Notes: generated by a model from the letters alone, not told the origin. Counted from the stretch's first letter, positions 1 to 9,087 are shown. The stretch: DNA of 39,553 bases from JAXHUM01 sp034189325 (GCA_034189325.1 JAXHUM010000107.1:1-39553), one strand, 5' to 3'. Numbers and translations are program-made.

Positions 1-188
1 GCTTTTTCGCGCATCCTTGTCAAGCTCGTTGGTTGGGCTTTCCCCCTCGTTAAAACACTCTTTTTGGCCTAAAACTGCTATTTTTAAAACATTATTCCGG
101 TTGTATCAAATGGTCAACTTGGTTCAACCCGATTTCTCGAATTTCTCCGGGTCCGACTATCCCCCGGACACCCAACCTCTTAGTTCGG
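1..188. other. Non-coding stretch downstream of the exopolysaccharide operon
   Basis: No gene is supported here. The one open frame on the plus strand (17-262) runs antisense across the end of the small ferritin-like gene and has no ribosome binding site. Read on the minus strand, the sequence after the operon stop contains a possible GTCCG/CGGAC stem near 150-170, but no T-run follows it, so it is not called a terminator. Confidence 0.5.
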
Positions 189-383
189 TTACCCTGCAAA
201 TAAATTCTTCAATGATTGTACCAGGGCCTCGTGTTCTTTTTCTTCTTTTGCCAGTTGATTGAATAGCTTTTTGTATTCCGGATGCTCTATTTCATTGGAC
301 AGATGTAGATAGAATTTGCGCATTTCTGTTTCAAGCCTCTGGAGCTGATTGAAATAATGGAGGAAATCGTCTTCAGTAAACAT
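189..383 (-). CDS. Small ferritin-like protein, second of a pair
   Basis: Predicted protein of about 64 residues, almost entirely helical. It has Glu-rich helices and an ExxH-type motif (KEEKEHE) of the kind that binds iron in ferritin-like and rubrerythrin proteins. That is about half the length of a four-helix ferritin-like domain, so dimerisation would be needed to complete a fold; this is inference. The start chosen is the ATG at 383, preceded by AGAGAGG, which overlaps the stop of the upstream gene by 11 bp and suggests translational coupling. The longer frame to 419 would need a deep overlap and has no better ribosome site. It is the last gene of the exopolysaccharide operon and its role there is unknown. 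Confidence 0.6.
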   Translation of the reverse strand: MFTEDDFLHYFNQLQRLETEMRKFYLHLSNEIEHPEYKKLFNQLAKEEKEHEALVQSLKNLFAG

Positions 384-609
384 CGATAGCCTCTCTCTGA
401 ACTTGTCTGAGCAGACCACTCAGGATTCGTTTGTGTCTCTGGTTTTCCTGGATGAGTGTAGTCAGAACCTTTTTTAGCTCGGCGATATCCGACTCTGGAA
501 GACCACTTCTTAAAACGATCGCAGACAGATGTCTCGCATAGATGGTCACAGCGCTTTCCTCTTTCTTCATACCCTCTTGAACATGTTTAATCAGTTCTTC
601 CCTGGTCAT
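373..609 (-). CDS. Small ferritin-like protein, first of a pair
   Basis: About 78 residues, helical, with an early EESA segment and a later ENQRH segment that resemble the Glu and Glu-x-x-His iron-ligand positions of ferritin-like helices. The ATG at 609 forms an ATGA overlap with the stop of the GH26 gene and has AAGG about eight bases upstream. The alternative ATG at 630 lies inside the GH26 gene and has no ribosome site. With the following gene it forms a pair of half-size helical proteins, probably paralogues or partners. Iron binding, oxidative-stress and assembly roles are all possible; none is proven by the sequence. Confidence 0.65.
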   Translation of the reverse strand: MTREELIKHVQEGMKKEESAVTIYARHLSAIVLRSGLPESDIAELKKVLTTLIQENQRHKRILSGLLRQVQREAIDVY

Positions 610-1652
610 TTCCTTAACCTTTTGATCCATTGATGCGGTAAAGAGGTGGTTGTTTCAGGGACGTCCCTGTATGAAACATCTTTCTCGCTGTTTATGCGCC
701 AGTCATACTCCTTTTTCACCTGAAACCATACGAGCCCGTTCAGGTTCCATGCCCTGGCTGTCTTGAATGCGTTTTTGATCCACAGACTCTTGTCCCCGCC
801 CTGGTTCACACTGGCTGTCTCAAAAATAAAAATGGGCTTGTCCGGCGCTAATTGCCGCAACTTTTCCCACGCAGGGCGGAATATGGCCGCGAACTCTTTC
901 CACTGACTGTCCCAGCCGTTTTTCGCTCTTGTCTGGGTTGTCCCCCAATTATATCCGTCAATTCCCATGACATCAACGTACTTGTCGCCGGGATAGTAGT
1001 CCTCAATACGGTTCCAGGCGGCGCCCGGTTTATAAGAGGCGTTGGGCACCGATTCCGAGTTAGGGCAGAAGACCCATAATACATTCTGAGCGCCGGCCTT
1101 TTGAAAAATCGTTACCACATATCTGAACATACGCCTATAGATGTGGGGGCTTTCAGGGCCATATTCTTGCTTTTTAGTCCCCCAATGATATCGTTCGATG
1201 TTCATCTCATGAGCGAATCGTATCATGAAAGGTCTTTTCCATGCTGCGGATTGTTTCGCAAATTCTATCAGATAGGAGTCATACGCCCCGTTGAGAATAT
1301 CCTGCCCTGTAACCATGACCTCATGACCTTCGTTGTAATACATGGGCTCCCAGGTCAGGCAGGGGATGGCGCCCCTATTCCATATGGCATCAAGGCTTTC
1401 CCCTGGAAAAGGGACAGATCCATGTTCCTCTATTGAAAGCCACTGAAGAAAAAAGACCACAATTCCGAACGATAACCCCATGTCGTTTTGCACGTCTTTC
1501 AATCGCTTTTCAGCGATGGGGTGCCCGTCAAGGGCTACACCGAAAAATAGGGGGGTTGAACCACAGTTTGTGGCATCCGACCGCAGGGGTGAAGGAAAAA
1601 AGAGAATCATGAATAGGCAGGGCAGTAGCCAACAGCTCTTAAATGTCATCAT
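606..1652 (-). CDS. Secreted glycoside hydrolase, GH26 (beta-mannanase-like)
   Basis: A 348-residue protein with an N-terminal signal peptide (hydrophobic 7-22) and a TIM-barrel hydrolase domain. H148-E149 in FAHEMN fits the acid/base segment of GH26 and E278 in FIFETA fits the nucleophile. GH26 enzymes cut beta-1,4-mannan and related beta-glycans. In synthase-dependent exopolysaccharide systems a periplasmic hydrolase or lyase (BcsZ, AlgL, PgaB) trims or clears the polymer, and this protein occupies that place in the operon. It overlaps the synthase stop by 14 bp. Two ATGs are adjacent; GGGGAG is better spaced from the second (1649). The real polymer could be a mannan, but GH26 members also act on other beta-glycans. 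Confidence 0.85.
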   Translation of the reverse strand: MMTFKSCWLLPCLFMILFFPSPLRSDATNCGSTPLFFGVALDGHPIAEKRLKDVQNDMGLSFGIVVFFLQWLSIEEHGSVPFPGESLDAIWNRGAIPCLTWEPMYYNEGHEVMVTGQDILNGAYDSYLIEFAKQSAAWKRPFMIRFAHEMNIERYHWGTKKQEYGPESPHIYRRMFRYVVTIFQKAGAQNVLWVFCPNSESVPNASYKPGAAWNRIEDYYPGDKYVDVMGIDGYNWGTTQTRAKNGWDSQWKEFAAIFRPAWEKLRQLAPDKPIFIFETASVNQGGDKSLWIKNAFKTARAWNLNGLVWFQVKKEYDWRINSEKDVSYRDVPETTTSLPHQWIKRLRK

Positions 1653-3288
1653 ATCTCCCCTGTTCAGTATTATTAAAATAGAGGACAGATGATAATATCA
1701 GGAAATGGTAGAAGCACCAACACATATTGACCATCAGGGCGATCATCGGTTCCCGTTCATAGATCAGCCTGTTGATGCCCCAGATGACCGCCGAAAAATT
1801 TAATATGGCCAAGGAAAGCTGGGGCCACAGAGACTTGAGCGCCAATTGCATGGCCCCGCCCTTTGGTGTTATTTCAAATGTGCCTTTGACCCCCATAAGC
1901 CCCAATATGGAGGCCTTGATATAGACCGGGAAGGTGATTGCCATCAAGAGCTGGCCCCGGACAAGGTCTTTGAAAGCATATTTGCGCTGCCTCAGCGTCC
2001 AGAAGAAGGTCGTAATGGTGAGGGTAAAATAGGGGACAAAAAAGAGGGCATAGATTTCAGGCCTGGCAAAATAGCTGGGTACGTTCAAAAACATGTATAA
2101 CAGGGGACAAAGGACCAGTATCAGAAAGACCAGACCGATAAAATAGTGAGTGCTTGACAAAAAATATTCCCACCACTTTACAAAAACCAGTTGCTTGGGA
2201 TGGTGCAGGAAAAACCCGAGGACATTCCTGAACAACCCCACCGTGCCAAGCGCCCATCTGAATTGCTGTTTGAAGTATCCGCCAAGGTCCTCCGGGCCCA
2301 TTCCAAATGCCTGCACCTTGCTAAAATAGGCTGATCTCCATCCCTTGAGGTGGAATTTCAAGGAGGTGGCGAAATCTTCAGTCACCGACGTTTCATCAAA
2401 TCCCCCCACATCCATAAGGGCCTCACGCCTGAAAATGACATTGGTACCGCAGCAGAACATGGCATCGCTCTGGCTCTTTCCTTCACATATGTATTCGTAA
2501 AAGATCGCCTGCTGCAGGCCGGAGGCCCGCGCAATACGATTGGAATCAAAATTAGTATAATACTGGGGCGTCTGAATAAAGGCCAGTTTCGGATCTGCTT
2601 CCATTCTTGCAATCAAAGGCTCTATAAATTCGGGAAAAGGGTTCTGGTCGGCGTCGAATACCACAATATATTTTTCTTTTTTCCGTTTTTCCGTACCGGA
2701 GTAATCGTGGTATTCAAACCCCTGCTTTTCTTTCCCCTCGATATAATCGAGAAAATCATTAATCATCCCTGCCTTGGCGCCACGCCATTGACGTCGGAAG
2801 AGACGAACCCCGATACGTTGACACATTTCGTCAATAGACTGCCTATAGCGTTTCCGCTCCTCAAGATCCTGACCGGGCATGTCATAACGGGTGTCGTCTA
2901 AGAAGTAGATATATTTATTGGGGTACGTCAGGTTGTAAAAGGTAATCAGGGTATCCTCCACAACCTCTAATGGCTCATTAAATGAAGAAACAATGATGGC
3001 TAACGGTGGATATGATTCAAGGGGCGGCGGGGAATCATCTGGTTGCAGCAGACCTTTCCCGTGGATTACAACGTGATAGATTTCGATAAAATAGCCGATC
3101 CCGTGGATAATAATAAAGGTTTCAGCAAATAGCAGGAACAGAGCAACGATTTTTTCATACCAGTGATAATCCAGGATCAAAAAAAGGAAGGTCCTCACCA
3201 GAAGGTAAAGAACGGCAAGGACGATACACAGGATCGGAAGCAGCAGGAGGATTGATCGACCGGCTTTGTAGAGAGTCTCGTTTTTCAT
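1639..3288 (-). CDS. Membrane-embedded family 2 glycosyltransferase (BcsA/PgaC-type synthase)
   Basis: A 549-residue processive polysaccharide synthase. Two membrane helices (about 12-38 and 45-72) precede a cytosolic GT2 domain with D131-D132, the DAD motif at 212-214, TED at 303-305 and QQFRW at 341-345, the D,D,D,Q(Q/R)xRW pattern of cellulose, PNAG and alginate synthases. Several further helices follow between about 365 and 540. It would polymerise a nucleotide sugar and pass the chain through the inner membrane. No PilZ domain is present at the C terminus, unlike BcsA, so direct c-di-GMP control through this protein is not indicated. It lies between the TPR-barrel exporter and the GH26 hydrolase. 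The sugar used cannot be told. Confidence 0.9.
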   Translation of the reverse strand: MKNETLYKAGRSILLLLPILCIVLAVLYLLVRTFLFLILDYHWYEKIVALFLLFAETFIIIHGIGYFIEIYHVVIHGKGLLQPDDSPPPLESYPPLAIIVSSFNEPLEVVEDTLITFYNLTYPNKYIYFLDDTRYDMPGQDLEERKRYRQSIDEMCQRIGVRLFRRQWRGAKAGMINDFLDYIEGKEKQGFEYHDYSGTEKRKKEKYIVVFDADQNPFPEFIEPLIARMEADPKLAFIQTPQYYTNFDSNRIARASGLQQAIFYEYICEGKSQSDAMFCCGTNVIFRREALMDVGGFDETSVTEDFATSLKFHLKGWRSAYFSKVQAFGMGPEDLGGYFKQQFRWALGTVGLFRNVLGFFLHHPKQLVFVKWWEYFLSSTHYFIGLVFLILVLCPLLYMFLNVPSYFARPEIYALFFVPYFTLTITTFFWTLRQRKYAFKDLVRGQLLMAITFPVYIKASILGLMGVKGTFEITPKGGAMQLALKSLWPQLSLAILNFSAVIWGINRLIYEREPMIALMVNMCWCFYHFLILSSVLYFNNTEQGRYDDI

Positions 3289-3292
3289 AGCA

Positions 3293-6106
3293 TTAAAATT
3301 GATACCTGATATCGGCCCAGATACCTTCTGAATCCCATAGTTTGGAGCGGTGGATCAGGCCCGTGATGTTGATTGTCCAGTGATTTAAGAATTCATAATG
3401 CCATTCGCCCCGGAGTTCCACAGAGGGGTTACTTTCCGTATCTGTTCCCAATGTCAAGGCCAGATCGTAGAAGTGGCGTTGGCTTCCGCAGAACAATAGT
3501 TTCGACAGATCATGATACCATTCAAACGTGATCCCGCCTGCGTAATAGTCTTGGGGGGTCCAGTAAGGGTGGATGATATTAACCAATTGACCGTCTTCAT
3601 ACTGGTATACATCGTGGTTTTGGGTATTACGGTATTCACCGGTCAGTGCAATCTTAAATATCCTGGGATGATTGGTAAAAGAATAGCCTGCCCCCAGCAG
3701 GTAGTGCTGGGCGTCATTGTCATCATTATAACTCATGTATTTTGCCTGACCCATGATTTCCAACCTGCGGGTAATATCGGAATCTATTGACAACCACCAC
3801 GAGCTTGCCTGTATCCCCTGCCTTATCCCAAAATAGTTGTAAAGTTCGTCGGTCCTGTCATACCCCAGACCGACCTCGACATAATCCCTCAGATTAAACC
3901 AGAGGTGGGTGTAACCGGTATCCGTGTTTTCGAATTCATTGTCTTGATATATTTTTTTGGTCCAGCCGGCCTCCCCTTTGATATAGGGATTCAAGGTGCC
4001 GTCGACGCCAAGCGTGAAACCATCCGCCCCGTATGACTCATTTGTAAAGCTCGGATGCTCGATCCAGTGGTGACCGGTCAGGTTGAGATGAAACCGGCAG
4101 TCGATCGGCACATCTACTCCCAGATCGGTTCGATATCGATCGATCTCCGTCTTGCCATCCCTTCCACGTTCAGCCCAGTAAATCTGCCCTAACTTAACAG
4201 AGGGATTGCGGCGGATCTTCACTCGCTCCAATGCCTTGCCCGCCAAGCCGTGATGTTTGTCCATATCCAGTAGTTTCTTGTATGTTTTTGCCTCCCGGTT
4301 ACACAGGCCTAACGCACATTCAATCTGGGCATAGTCAAAAACTGCCTCCTCGTTTCCAGGCGTGAAACCGAGAAGCTCCTCGTACGCATCCATTGCCTGG
4401 GCAAACCTTTTGTTCCAAACAAGACGTTTTCCCTTATTTTCAAGGTATGCCGTCTTTTGAATGGCAAATGACGGGTACACGCCAATCAGTCTCGAGTCGA
4501 TCTGTTTTTTTGTATCCGAAGAGAGGGCGGGTCTGAGTTTTTCAAGCTCTTCACTAAAAGCCTCAAGGCCCTGAAAAACGGAGCCTTTCTCCGCCCTGTC
4601 TGCTAACTTATAAACGGCGTCAATTAAGCCGGGATTTCCCGATGCTTCAGCAATCGGCCTCAGCAAACGGGTAAGCTCCCTGTCAACCGGAGGCGTAAGG
4701 AGGCCTTCGTAAGCCTCTGAAGCCACATCCATCTCCTTGGCCCATACGGCCGTGCGGGCCTTTTCCATTTGAGGCACAGGGTCAGAGGGCGCAATCCTAT
4801 GGATTTTGTCGTATAACTCAATGGATTCGTGATACCTTCTGCCCCATCCGAGCGCTCTGGCCCACCCAATGAGGATCTTACGGTTGTCGGGAAATTTTTG
4901 TGCAAGGGCTTCAAAACGCTTTATGGCAGGATCATACTGTTGATCAATCGCCAGAATTTCGGCAATACCGATCCGTGATGGAAAATAGGCAGGATCCATC
5001 TCGAGAGAGGCCTCGTAACATTTTATGGCAATCTTGTTGAACCCGTGTGCGCCATACAGTCTCGCCCATTTGTCCAAAATCATAGGGGACAGGGTCTTAT
5101 CCTCTAAAAGGGCGTTCACAAAGTCCTCTGACGTGGTCTTCTCAGTTCCTGCTGCATAAAATCGGGCTTCCAGGTTTTTGGGAGCTATCTCGAAAGCCTT
5201 ATCAAAATATGTCTGAGCGAGGTCGTTTTCCCCTTGTTCCAGGCACACCTTTCCCATACCGATGAGACCCTTGACATGGCAGCACTTCATTTTTGATAAT
5301 ATTGAATAGATGCCCTGCGCCTCTTCAAATTGTTTCTGCAGGAACAGGATATCCGCCTTCAATAAAAGCCCTTCGAGGGCATCGGGGTCAAGCTTAAGAA
5401 ATCGGTCAACAAATTTTCCGGCCGCATCAAATTTTTTCTCCAAAAATTTCAGTTTGGCAAGCCCCATGAGGATCTCCCTGGAATCAGGAGATTCAGCAAG
5501 CAATCGTTTGTAGATCCCTTCCGATTCGCCATAACGCTCCGAGCTTCTCAGCACGGCTGCCAACTGCAAGGCGACCGCCCTTTCATGGGGATGGGTCTTG
5601 AGATGCTCCCTGTAAATCGCCTCAGCCTGATAAAACTCCCCCCACATATTCATCCGATCTGCAAATTTCAGTTTCATTATCTCGGGTTGATCACTCACGC
5701 GGATGGCATCCATATAAAGGTTATGACTCCTTTCCGCGTGCCCAAGACTTGCCTCCAAATCGGCAAGTGCAACAAGGGTTTCAGGATCATTTGGACGCAT
5801 CGCTTGAATACTTCCGAGAATGGACAAGGCCTCTTTCGCATCCCCTTTTCTTATGAGAACACGCGCCATCTCCAAGTGTACCGGACGATTGCCCGGTTTC
5901 TGTTTGAGAATAATCCTGTATTCTTTGAGTGATTCATCGAGGGTATGGTCATGATAAGCGAGTATTCGTGCAAGGGCCAAGCGGGCCTCAAAATCCGTGA
6001 TCCAATTTTCCTCCGGGATAAACGTTTCATAAGGGTTCTGGGCCTGAAGCGCGGATGCATTTGAAGGAAACATCAGGCAGAGGCACATGAGGACAAAATA
6101 AACCAT
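3293..6106 (-). CDS. TPR periplasmic scaffold fused to outer-membrane beta-barrel exporter (PgaA/BcsC-like)
   Basis: A 937-residue protein. A signal peptide (about 1-20) is followed by a long array of tetratricopeptide repeats (about 35-640). The last 290 residues are rich in alternating aromatic strands and end in a terminal Phe (RYQF), the pattern of an outer-membrane beta-barrel. This is the architecture of PgaA and BcsC, which take polymer from the periplasm and export it through the outer membrane. The ATG at 6106 has GAGGAA six bases upstream. It follows the smaller TPR gene by 10 bp and precedes the synthase by 4 bp, so the three are co-transcribed. The N-terminal repeats resemble those of the upstream 225-residue TPR protein, suggesting duplication. 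Confidence 0.85.
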   Translation of the reverse strand: MVYFVLMCLCLMFPSNASALQAQNPYETFIPEENWITDFEARLALARILAYHDHTLDESLKEYRIILKQKPGNRPVHLEMARVLIRKGDAKEALSILGSIQAMRPNDPETLVALADLEASLGHAERSHNLYMDAIRVSDQPEIMKLKFADRMNMWGEFYQAEAIYREHLKTHPHERAVALQLAAVLRSSERYGESEGIYKRLLAESPDSREILMGLAKLKFLEKKFDAAGKFVDRFLKLDPDALEGLLLKADILFLQKQFEEAQGIYSILSKMKCCHVKGLIGMGKVCLEQGENDLAQTYFDKAFEIAPKNLEARFYAAGTEKTTSEDFVNALLEDKTLSPMILDKWARLYGAHGFNKIAIKCYEASLEMDPAYFPSRIGIAEILAIDQQYDPAIKRFEALAQKFPDNRKILIGWARALGWGRRYHESIELYDKIHRIAPSDPVPQMEKARTAVWAKEMDVASEAYEGLLTPPVDRELTRLLRPIAEASGNPGLIDAVYKLADRAEKGSVFQGLEAFSEELEKLRPALSSDTKKQIDSRLIGVYPSFAIQKTAYLENKGKRLVWNKRFAQAMDAYEELLGFTPGNEEAVFDYAQIECALGLCNREAKTYKKLLDMDKHHGLAGKALERVKIRRNPSVKLGQIYWAERGRDGKTEIDRYRTDLGVDVPIDCRFHLNLTGHHWIEHPSFTNESYGADGFTLGVDGTLNPYIKGEAGWTKKIYQDNEFENTDTGYTHLWFNLRDYVEVGLGYDRTDELYNYFGIRQGIQASSWWLSIDSDITRRLEIMGQAKYMSYNDDNDAQHYLLGAGYSFTNHPRIFKIALTGEYRNTQNHDVYQYEDGQLVNIIHPYWTPQDYYAGGITFEWYHDLSKLLFCGSQRHFYDLALTLGTDTESNPSVELRGEWHYEFLNHWTINITGLIHRSKLWDSEGIWADIRYQF

Positions 6107-6116
6107 TCCCGGTTCC

Positions 6117-6794
6117 TCAATTAAGGGTTTTTTTCAGCTCTAACGCTGCCTCTGAATGCCTGCCCGCCCAGATGAGCACAAAGGCATACCGTCTCCTTAC
6201 CTGAATATCATCGGGCTGTGCCTTCAGGATCTTCTTGTATTCAGCAAGCGATGCATCGTATTTCTTTTGCCAGCTCAACATCTCGGCAAGCTTCAACCTG
6301 ACGGCCCTGTCTTCCGGATGGCTGTTCAAATGAGCCCTGTAGAGCGGCTCCGCCTTTCCATAATCTTTCTGTGTCACAAAGAGATCCGCCATAAGAACTT
6401 TTGTGTCCCCCGTGATATTTTTAGGCGGGATCTTCTCCAAGATCTTAATGGCGGTTTTATCGTCCCCCTTCCAGAAGAGGACCTTGGCCAATTCTACCTT
6501 GGCATCCACAAGGTCAGGTTTCTCTTTAAGAACCCTTTCATATTCGGTTATGGACTCATCATATCGCTTTGTATAGCTCAGGACCCTTGCCAATTCCCAG
6601 CGAGCCACCCAGTCCGGGATCTCCTCTCCAGGTTTCACCATCTTTGTTTTTGAAACCGATGTCTCTTGAATCGATTGTGGAACATAAAACTTTTGAGGGT
6701 TTTCCTCTGAAAAGGCATAGGATGTTCCAAAGATAAAGAAAAACCCCAGCGAAATACATGTGGACAGAAAACGTCTGATTCTAATATTTTCCAT
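6117..6794 (-). CDS. Exported TPR protein of the exopolysaccharide operon
   Basis: A 225-residue protein with a signal peptide or N-terminal anchor (about 8-28) and roughly four tetratricopeptide repeats (about 60-225). A segment around residues 64-110 is clearly similar to the start of the TPR domain of the downstream exporter, including the pattern W.AR.ELAR.L.Y....DES. It is probably a periplasmic scaffold that links the synthase to the exporter, as AlgK or the TPR part of BcsC does; that is inference from context. Start ATG at 6794 is preceded by GGGGGAG. It is separated by 2 bp from the preceding gene. Confidence 0.8.
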   Translation of the reverse strand: MENIRIRRFLSTCISLGFFFIFGTSYAFSEENPQKFYVPQSIQETSVSKTKMVKPGEEIPDWVARWELARVLSYTKRYDESITEYERVLKEKPDLVDAKVELAKVLFWKGDDKTAIKILEKIPPKNITGDTKVLMADLFVTQKDYGKAEPLYRAHLNSHPEDRAVRLKLAEMLSWQKKYDASLAEYKKILKAQPDDIQVRRRYAFVLIWAGRHSEAALELKKTLN

Positions 6795-6796
6795 TT

Positions 6797-7273
6797 TTAC
6801 TCCCCCAAAGCTGCTTTATATTCAACAATGGCCTCCTCAAAACGGCCGGACCAGGTCAAAGCCCTCGCCAAAAGGATGCGTACGTACGTATTGTCGGGTT
6901 GATCTTCAAGGAAGGTCTGATAGAGCATGACGGCCTTTTTGAATCGGCCAAAGATTACGTAGATGTTGGCCAGTTCCTTGACGGCCGATAATTTGTCCGG
7001 GCTCTGTTTAATGATATCCTCAAAGATGGTTATAGCCTTTCCAAAATCACCGGTGGCAACGCATGATGTTCCAAAATGGCTCAAGAGCTTTGGCGCCTCA
7101 AACCCATCCTTGAGCAGGCGTGCGTAATAGGGAATGGCCTTTGAATACTCCTTTTTCGCGAAATAGCCTTCTCCCTTTCGGAATATTACCCAGTCAGGTT
7201 TAAACAGATGATAGGCCACTGTCGTAAAAAGTGCGGCGGCAATCAGAATCAGTATTACAACATATCGTCTCAT
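6797..7273 (-). CDS. Membrane-anchored TPR protein, first gene of the exopolysaccharide operon
   Basis: A 158-residue protein with one N-terminal membrane helix (about 5-22) followed by three to four TPR units that would lie in the periplasm. GGAAG precedes the ATG at 7273. It is the first gene of a tightly packed operon (2, 10, 4 bp gaps, then overlaps) running to 189. A likely role is anchoring the periplasmic TPR scaffold to the inner membrane near the synthase; the sequence itself gives only the fold and topology. Confidence 0.8.
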   Translation of the reverse strand: MRRYVVILILIAAALFTTVAYHLFKPDWVIFRKGEGYFAKKEYSKAIPYYARLLKDGFEAPKLLSHFGTSCVATGDFGKAITIFEDIIKQSPDKLSAVKELANIYVIFGRFKKAVMLYQTFLEDQPDNTYVRILLARALTWSGRFEEAIVEYKAALGE

Positions 7274-7405
7274 AAGAAATCTTCCGGTTAAGCAGGAAAC
7301 CTTTGTTTCTAATAAAGGACAATAATAGCCAAAGGATGTCCCCCATTCCCGTCCAAAACGAAAAGGTCAGTAGCAGCCAGGGCTTCCATGAAAGTTTCTG
7401 AACCG

Positions 7406-7435
7406 TTATAAATTGAACCTAAGACTGCATTTCAA
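7406..7435 (-). promoter_or_regulatory. Possible sigma-70 promoter of the exopolysaccharide operon
   Basis: On the minus strand TTGAAA (7435-7430) and TTATAA (7411-7406) are separated by 18 bases, in the 205-bp gap between the acetyltransferase and the first TPR gene. The match is moderate and the leader would be about 130 bases. This is a weak call based on spacing and consensus only. Confidence 0.25.
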
Positions 7436-7478
7436 AAGGGCCCCGACCCTGGCTGTCAACTTCATCGGCTGGTTCTGC

Positions 7479-7904
7479 TCAGTTATCTGGCACCAGCCGT
7501 TTGCCGAGGCTTACGACATCATCAACTTGGTATCCAACGGCTTTATAAAATTCAATTATATCGATATTAGTACTACGAACCTGCAAGTTTATCTTCGGGC
7601 AACCTGCTTCTCGAAGGAGCGCCTCTGCTTCATCCATCATTCTCTTGCCAATCTTTTTCCGCTGGTAGCCAGGCTGAACAGCAAGATAGTTGATCCAGCC
7701 TCGGTGACCTTCATAACCTGCCATAACTGTGGCAATTATCTGGCCGGATAAACACCCTACAAGAAACATTTCCGGCTGAACTTTAAGTTTTCGAGCAATA
7801 TCACGATGAGGGGCATTCCAAGGAACAACCAACCCGCAATCTTTCCAAAGACGTACTACGGATGCCTCATCATTTGTTTCATATGGTCTAATTTCTATTT
7901 TCAT
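7479..7904 (-). CDS. ypeA: GNAT-family acetyltransferase, YpeA type
   Basis: A 141-residue GNAT N-acetyltransferase of the same length as E. coli YpeA, with matching landmarks: an N-terminal LWKDCGLVVPWNAPHRDI-like segment, GYEGHRGWINYLAV, the acetyl-CoA loop QRKKIG, and the C-terminal SLGKRL. It should transfer an acetyl group from acetyl-CoA to an unidentified amine. No strong ribosome site is visible before the ATG at 7904. It is on the same strand as the exopolysaccharide operon but 205 bp away and probably separate. Confidence 0.85.
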   Translation of the reverse strand: MKIEIRPYETNDEASVVRLWKDCGLVVPWNAPHRDIARKLKVQPEMFLVGCLSGQIIATVMAGYEGHRGWINYLAVQPGYQRKKIGKRMMDEAEALLREAGCPKINLQVRSTNIDIIEFYKAVGYQVDDVVSLGKRLVPDN

Positions 7905-8146
7905 AATTCACAAAGCACAACATTAACTATGTGTCTTTACATAATCTGCCATTATGGCATTGAATAACCGTATTGCTTAAAACTGATTCTGGGCATTTCA
8001 TTGCTTTTTCAAGCAATATTAACTATATCGATTATATCTGGATACGTATAAACAATATAAGGAATGACGATTATGAAAAAAGATATTTCCATATACGATT
8101 GTTGAATTATTATAAAAGTTGAGATCTTAAAGCAAAAAAGACGTTG

Positions 8147-8475
8147 TCATCTTTTCAGAGCACTCTGACAGAGGTTGCATGCCATCGTAACAACAGTCTT
8201 AGAAGAGAAGCAGCTCCTTATCTTTGTAGTCCCCAACCGGATAATTGAAAAAGCTGATTCTATGGGATTTGTGGTGCGTATGTGTTTCCAGTGTTCAGCA
8301 GGGAAATCGTAGAACGCTAACAACACGTCCCGATCCTTTTTTAGTATTGTACGGCCTTTGGATATTTTGCTTCATATGTTGTGACAAAGTCATCAAACTG
8401 TTGCACAGCTTCCGCCTTATCAGGAGCCATCCAGATCTAACAAAGCCCCTTCCTTCTCATCCCCTTCAGGCCCAC
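8147..8475 (-). pseudogene. IS256-family transposase remnant
   Basis: Decayed C-terminal part of a DDE transposase of the IS256 (mutator) family. Read on the minus strand, one frame (about 8440-8342) gives IWMAPDKAEAVQQFDDF and then AKYPKAVQY before a stop. After a frameshift near 8340 a second frame gives DVLLAFYDFPAEHW and IRTTNPIESAF, which are the family's hallmark segments around and after the last catalytic Glu, continuing to a stop at 8147. About 110 of roughly 400 residues remain and the piece above 8440 has a further stop and shift. No terminal inverted repeats were found. Confidence 0.85.
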
Positions 8476-9087
8476 CCACGCCCCCTTTTGTGCGATCTCT
8501 ACGTCAGGCTCACATTTTTATCCTCGAAATACTCAATGTATCCCTGTACTACAAATTTCTGCCTTCCTTGACCTCGAACAAAATGGAACATTTTGAAACA
8601 GGCTCTACAATGTAAAACAAATGGAGAGATTCAATAATAGAATCACCAAAATTATAAAATGGAAAAAAGTGCAAATCAAGCAAATTCCCGCATATAGAGG
8701 GGAAGAGAAGGCCGGAAGACCGGTACCAAGCCAGAGGTCTCTCGTCCTTGCCTGCTGGATATCCATTATGAGGCTACCCGATTAGGCTCATAGTCGGTTT
8801 GGGCGGCATATTTGACATGCCCTAGGCGAGATTCATGTCGGTAACGCTCTTTGTTTTGTGAAATTGCCACCAATTTTTGGGAATTCATTGTTAGCCGATG
8901 GGGAATCGACTGTATTGCCCTGTCTAAAAGGAAAGTGGCGCCTCGACCCTCCAAAAAGACTTGACTGTTCAAGGGAGATTGTTCTTTACTGCAGAGGGAT
9001 TTTGTCAATACCAACTCCCACTGGTTCCTGGTTTGTTCACCGCATCAAAAGAGACCCACAACAACTACGTCACAGGAGGATAAGACC
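8476..9087. other. Non-coding, decayed intergenic DNA
   Basis: No gene is supported. A 7-bp stem with a 3-base loop (CAAAATG GAA CATTTTG, 8579-8595) stands next to a short minus-strand frame encoding about 31 residues, which may be the edge of a lost element. A minus-strand frame at 8766-9014 has no recognisable motif. TTGACT at 8961 with TTTACT 18 bases downstream is a weak candidate promoter for the gene at 9088. The region 7905-8146 on the other side of the transposase remnant is AT-rich and also shows no gene. Confidence 0.5.

Noticed and set aside
17..262. Open frame on the plus strand at the window start
   Set aside because: Antisense to the ferritin-like gene, no ribosome site, no recognisable protein pattern.
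8073..8105. ATG with a good AAGGA ribosome site encoding ten residues
   Set aside because: Ends in TGA after ten codons; could be the start of a gene cut by the old IS insertion, but nothing shows which gene.
8245..8571. 108-codon plus-strand frame
   Set aside because: It runs antisense through the IS256 transposase remnant and has no motif or ribosome site.
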